A stretch of 17,663 nucleotides of DNA from Bacteroides_E sp964528875. GTDB taxonomy: Bacteria; Bacteroidota; Bacteroidia; Bacteroidales; Bacteroidaceae. Below the pieces are notes generated by a model. That model was given only the letters and a program-made list of their open reading frames with translations. It was not told the DNA's origin and searched no databases. Position 1 is the first letter of the stretch; each line of letters starts with the position of its first letter. Made by a program: the position numbers and the translations under genes. Location of the stretch: assembly GCA_964528875.1 (NCBI GenBank), contig CAZGUI010000052.1, positions 1-17,663 of the forward strand, in the 5' to 3' direction. Positions 15,023 through 17,663 of this stretch are shown piece by piece.

Positions 15023-15592
15023 CTATTCTCTACAAATACAATCAACTAAATGATCGTTTACAAAACCAGTAGCTTGTAGGTAAGCATAGCAAATGGTAGA
15101 TCCAAAGAATTTAAAACCTCTTTTTTTCATATCCTTACTCATGGCATCGGATTCAGTAGAAGAAACAGGGGTGTCGCTTAGCGATGTGAAGTTATTAATT
15201 ATAGGTTGCTTGTTAGGGAAAAAGGAGAGAGTATAATCATAAAAACAGCCAAACTCTTTTTGTATTTCAATAAACCGTTTGGCGTTATTTATGGTAGATG
15301 CAATTTTTAATCTATTTCTTACTATTCTGTCAAAGTTCATCAGTTGCTCTACATCTGCATCAGTCATTTGAGCCACCTTGAGAACATCAAAGTTATGAAA
15401 GGCCTTACGGTATCCTTCACGCTTTTTTAGAACTGTAATCCAACTTAAGCCTGCTTGAGCTCCCTCTAAGGTAATAAACTCAAAAAGAACATTATCATCA
15501 GTAACCAACTTTCCCCATTCCTCATCGTGATATTTTACATAGAGTTCGTCGGTTCCACACCAACCACAGCGTCCGTTTATTAGGTCTTCCAT
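15023..15592 (-). CDS. tag: DNA-3-methyladenine glycosylase I
   Basis: From the ATG at 15592 this is a 189-residue protein, the usual length of TagI. It has the family start RCGWCGTDELYVKYHDEEWG with the zinc Cys, the tryptophan- and glutamate-rich pocket (FEFITLEGAQAGLSWITVLK), FGSTICYAYLQATGFVNDH and a C-terminal Cys (DCICRE) that completes the zinc site. It removes 3-methyladenine from alkylated DNA as a cytoplasmic base-excision repair enzyme. The frame stays open to an ATG at 15661 (212 residues), but those 23 extra residues (from MSNFDKPLIDLLLKIIIFKK) do not belong to the family, and a promoter-like TAACTTTG lies within them at 15656-15649. I therefore prefer the internal start. It is monocistronic, convergent with ric and closed by a terminator. 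Confidence 0.93.
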   Translation of the reverse strand: MEDLINGRCGWCGTDELYVKYHDEEWGKLVTDDNVLFEFITLEGAQAGLSWITVLKKREGYRKAFHNFDVLKVAQMTDADVEQLMNFDRIVRNRLKIASTINNAKRFIEIQKEFGCFYDYTLSFFPNKQPIINNFTSLSDTPVSSTESDAMSKDMKKRGFKFFGSTICYAYLQATGFVNDHLVDCICRE

Positions 15593-15648
15593 TTGATGTT
15601 TTTTCTTAAAGATAATAATTTTAAGGAGTAAGTCAATCAAAGGTTTAT

Positions 15649-15656
15649 CAAAGTTA
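15649..15656 (-). promoter_or_regulatory. Candidate -7 element of tag
   Basis: On the minus strand TAACTTTG matches TAnnTTTG exactly, 57 bases upstream of the preferred tag ATG at 15592. No TTG is found at the expected -33 distance. If used, it would rule out the longer tag reading frame starting at 15661. Confidence 0.35.
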
Positions 15657-15760
15657 CTCATTTATTCTTATTCTTTATTTTAATCGGATGCCATCGAATA
15701 CTTTTCCTATTTTAGAATCGATCTATTGAAATTATAAAGTATGAAATGGAGTAAATAAAC

Positions 15761-15802
15761 TCAGCCACTAAAGGTAAAATTTCTTTAATCTCTAGTGGCT
15801 GA
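15761..15802 (-). terminator. Hairpin terminator after the VOC-like gene
   Basis: TCAGCCACTA (15761-15770) pairs perfectly over 10 bp with TAGTGGCTGA (15793-15802), with a 22-nt loop that can itself fold weakly (AAAG/CTTT). On the minus strand it is followed by GTTTATTTAC. It lies 57 bp beyond the VOC-like stop codon and probably ends the epimerase operon. Confidence 0.55.
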
Positions 15803-15858
15803 ATGTAACAAGTTTTCTTTTCATCAAACGTAGCCTCCTGAAACCTACATTGCTCCTT

Positions 15859-16275
15859 TTAATCAAAGAATCCTACTTTTTCTAATTTTGTAATATGCTC
15901 ATCACTCCATTGTACAATTTCTATATAATTATCTTCAGATAATCTTAATCGAGATTGAAATCCTACTGAAACCGGAGTTTTATCTTGTGCTATTTCTATT
16001 CTCTTTTGTTTAGCTAATAGCAAAATATCATCTATATTGTCAACTACATATACTGCTCGTGTTTTTACAATAAAATCAGGATTTTCTTTATCTGTGGAGG
16101 TAACTGAAAATTTTCCGATTGCCGAACTTATTGAATAAACAGTAGATTCGGAAGGAAGATGATCAAATTGAAAATCAATCTTACCATCAAATAATGTAAT
16201 AAAGCTATTTAAGAGTTTTTCTGTATCTGCTCTAGACACAAAAAGGCGGACAAAGGGACCTGCTATTAGTTTCAT
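15859..16275 (-). CDS. Small protein, probably VOC (glyoxalase-like) fold
   Basis: This 138-residue soluble protein has no signal sequence. The order of predicted strands and helices suggests two beta-alpha-beta-beta-beta halves as in the vicinal oxygen chelate superfamily. The second half is the clearer: RAVYVVDNIDDILLLAKQK, then PVSVGFQSRLRLSEDNYIEI with the pattern rLrdpDGn.iEivqw. Glu118 or nearby (NYIEIVQW) would be the metal ligand in an active member, but the first-half ligands are not obvious, so it may be a non-enzymatic binding protein. The gene begins 7 bp after the reconstructed stop of the epimerase gene, so the two are surely one operon. I cannot assign a substrate. Confidence 0.6.
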   Translation of the reverse strand: MKLIAGPFVRLFVSRADTEKLLNSFITLFDGKIDFQFDHLPSESTVYSISSAIGKFSVTSTDKENPDFIVKTRAVYVVDNIDDILLLAKQKRIEIAQDKTPVSVGFQSRLRLSEDNYIEIVQWSDEHITKLEKVGFFD

Positions 16276-16282
16276 AATAATA

Positions 16283-17078
16283 TTATTTTATTAAATTTTG
16301 TATTGCAGATTTAATATCGGGAAATCTGAATACATAACCTGTTTGTATTATCTTATCAGATGTTAGGTGCTGACCATTAAACGTAGTATCAACTTCATTA
16401 AAACTTTTCATATCTTCTANNNNNNNNNNNNNNNNNNNNNNNNNNNNNNNNNNNNNNNNNNNNNNNNNNNNNNNNNNNNNNNNNNNNNNNNNNNNNNNNN
16501 NNNNNNNNNNNNNNNNNNNCAGCTAGCTGATTTTTAAAGTTCAAAAATAACTTTCCTTGTGGATCTAATACTAAACATATACGTAACTTCACAACACGGT
16601 CAGCAATATTACTTGTTTTAAACTGGTCTGCTGCTTTTTCCCAATCTTCAATCAATTCTCCTTCATATGTATTTGCCCTATTACCCGACTCGTCAATAGC
16701 TATAGTTTTATCTGTAAAAGCATAAAAACCTAATGCACTAGCCGAAACAAAAGCCTTTAGTTTGATATCTTTCTTCTTTAGTTTTTCAAGAAGCAACTCA
16801 CTGGCTCCAATACGGGTTCCCCAAACCAACTTTTTCCTTTCTTCTGTTAAGGGTGTACCATCATAAAACGGAGCACCGGAAAGATGCACAATATAACTTA
16901 CACCTTCCAAAGCTTTTTCATCAATCTCTTTATTCATAGGATCCCATCTGTATTCATTAGACTGTTTGGGCGATCGGGTAAGAAATCTCACTTCATAATT
17001 GTTGTTCACTAATGTCTTGGCAGTATGGGTCGCTATCAAACCATTAGCTCCTGTAATTAGCACTATTTCTTTTTCCAT
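16283..17078 (-). CDS. TIGR01777-type NAD(P)-dependent epimerase, interrupted by scaffold gap
   Basis: From ATG at 17078 the first 186 residues are clear: Rossmann motif LITGANGLIATHTA (8-21), the family's HLSGAPF, then RIGASELLLEKL and FVSASALGFYAF, with LRICLVLDPQGKL just before the gap. After the Ns the frame that fits is the one reading EDMKSFNEVDTTFNGQHL and, further on, QTGYVFRFPDIKSAIQNLIK, a typical DUF1731-like C-terminus, ending at TAA (16285-16283). Reading the Ns as exactly 100 bases instead gives a wrong frame ending in RRYEKF. Known parts total 230 residues against about 300 in the family, so some 60-80 residues are missing. Members resemble E. coli YfcH and the SulA-annotated group; substrates are unknown. 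The VOC-like gene follows after 7 bp. Confidence 0.85.
16420..16519. other. Scaffold gap of exactly 100 Ns
   Basis: The run length is the conventional placeholder for a gap of unknown size. It lies in the epimerase gene. An intact gene needs a gap divisible by three, and family length suggests about 180-240 bases, so 100 is not the true size. Confidence 0.95.
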
Positions 17079-17090
17079 AATAATTTTCTT

Positions 17091-17110
17091 ATGATACTGA
17101 TTTGTATCAT
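17091..17110. promoter_or_regulatory. Inverted repeat upstream of the epimerase gene, possible operator
   Basis: ATGATACTGATTTGTATCAT has perfect 7-base arms (ATGATAC, GTATCAT) around six bases. It ends 12 bp upstream of the epimerase ATG, so it lies in the leader or core promoter. A bound repressor there would control the epimerase/VOC-like operon; a leader RNA hairpin is the alternative. Confidence 0.45.
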
Positions 17111-17529
17111 TTACTCGATATTATTAGTGTTTTTTCTATAATGTCTGAGGGAAACTAAATATAAGACTTATTTTTAGACCTTGAAAATAATTGTTGCTAA
17201 TCTATTATCAAAAATAGCAATAAAGGAATTCAAGAGAGACTGTCAAGGTGAATATTTTTACATTTTTTATACTCTTGTCTATTTAAGACTATAGCAAATA
17301 TTCGTTCTATTAATTCTAATCATAAGAATTCCTCGAAGTTTGCTTCGGGTTATAGTCCTAGGAAAGTTTGAAACTCTAGAAGACATTATACTGCCAATAT
17401 GCGACAAATGAACGGATTAAATTCTAATTCGGTACCTAATTGAAATTTCAGAAAGTGGTACCTATTTTGCTACTGAATAACTGTCGTTTGGTTACCTTTC
17501 GTTGTCCTTTATTGTCTGATAGGGGAATA

Positions 17530-17566
17530 AAAAAGATCTCTAAATGATTCATTCAGAGATCTTTTT
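17530..17566 (-). terminator. Intrinsic terminator downstream of tRNA-Lys, usable in both directions
   Basis: AAAAAGATCTCT (17530-17541) and AGAGATCTTTTT (17555-17566) are perfect 12-base arms around 13 bases. The loop itself contains AATGA/TCATT (543-547 and 549-553 within 17 kb), so the whole can fold into an extended stem. T-runs flank it on both strands. It lies about 44 bp past the tRNA 3' end and should end tRNA transcription. Confidence 0.8.
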
Positions 17567-17609
17567 CTTGTTTTGTCTTTCTGTTGTCTCCAACTTTCTG
17601 ACTTTTTTG

Positions 17610-17663
17610 TGATCCGTCTGGGACTCGAACCCAGGACCCCAACATTAAAAGTGTTGTGCTCTA
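17610..17663 (-). tRNA. tRNA-Lys (anticodon UUU), 5' part beyond window
   Basis: On the minus strand the sequence shows the anticodon arm CAACA-CTTTTAA-TGTTG with anticodon TTT, a variable loop, the T arm CTGGG-TTCGAGT-CCCAG, and the 3' acceptor strand ACGGATC followed by discriminator A at 17610. CCA is not encoded. The right edge cuts the gene within the D arm, so about 20 bases of the 5' end are missing. Confidence 0.93.

Larger units (their letters stand above)
17079..17609. other. 531-bp intergenic region between epimerase and tRNA-Lys
   Basis: I see no convincing gene here. It contains the operator-like repeat at 17091-17110, an exact -7 match on the minus strand (TATTTTTG, 17216-17209) without a well-placed -33, small inverted repeats at 17312-17330 (AATTCT/AGAATT) and 17332-17349 (CGAAG/CTTCG core), two copies of GGTACCTA at 17431-17438 and 17457-17464, and the terminator at 17530-17566. 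Confidence 0.6.

Noticed and set aside
14934..15074. 46-codon plus-strand frame starting in the tag terminator stem
   Set aside because: Its start lies in the terminator hairpin and its 3' half is antisense to tag. The composition reflects AT-rich DNA.
17332..17520. Integrase remnant or attachment site next to tRNA-Lys
   Set aside because: Translation of both strands gives only short peptides with early stops, and no copy of the tRNA 3' end is seen in the window.
1..17663. CRISPR array, retron, toxin-antitoxin or phage-defence system
   Set aside because: No repeat-spacer pattern, reverse transcriptase, toxin-like pair or nuclease/helicase gene was found on either strand.

Overview
The window looks like a chromosomal scaffold segment from a low-GC member of the Bacteroidota, most likely Bacteroidales. 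The signs are a SusC/SusD pair, two TonB-dependent receptors of Bacteroidota type, A-rich leaders instead of Shine-Dalgarno sites, and promoter-like elements matching the Bacteroidota -7 consensus TAnnTTTG. I cannot name a genus. No insertion sequence, integrase, CRISPR array or rRNA was found. A run of exactly 100 Ns marks a scaffold gap.

Region 1 (1-6526, minus strand) is a six-gene cassette. In transcription order it holds an ABC ATPase, a six-helix ABC permease, a DUF4857-like membrane-anchored protein, a small lipoprotein with a His/Cys cluster, a PepSY-type three-helix membrane protein overlapping the lipoprotein by 11 bp, and a TonB-dependent receptor that runs off the left edge. It spans outer membrane, periplasm and inner membrane. 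Such a set suggests acquisition or handling of a metal, heme or siderophore, but the substrate is not shown. A good -33/-7 promoter precedes the ATPase. A long hairpin separates the PepSY gene from the receptor.

Region 2 (6527-7161) is a 635-bp divergent spacer with palindromes and one possible 51-codon ORF. Region 3 (7162-11570, plus) is a SusC/SusD pair with no adjacent glycan enzyme, sulfatase, protease or dedicated regulator. Its SusC lacks the usual N-terminal extension.

Region 4 (11616-14841) is a nitrosative-stress module: a cysteine-free Crp/Fnr-family regulator (HcpR-like) divergent from hcp (hybrid cluster protein) and a downstream RIC/ScdA/YtfE di-iron repair protein. A 16-bp palindrome, TGTCACAAATGTGACA, lies in the divergent spacer at the distance expected for class II activation of hcp.

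Region 5 (14842-17663, minus) holds tag (3-methyladenine DNA glycosylase I), a VOC-like small protein, and a TIGR01777-type epimerase split by the N gap. I recover the epimerase C-terminus in the correct frame on the far side of the gap. The region ends with a terminator and the 3' part of tRNA-Lys(UUU).
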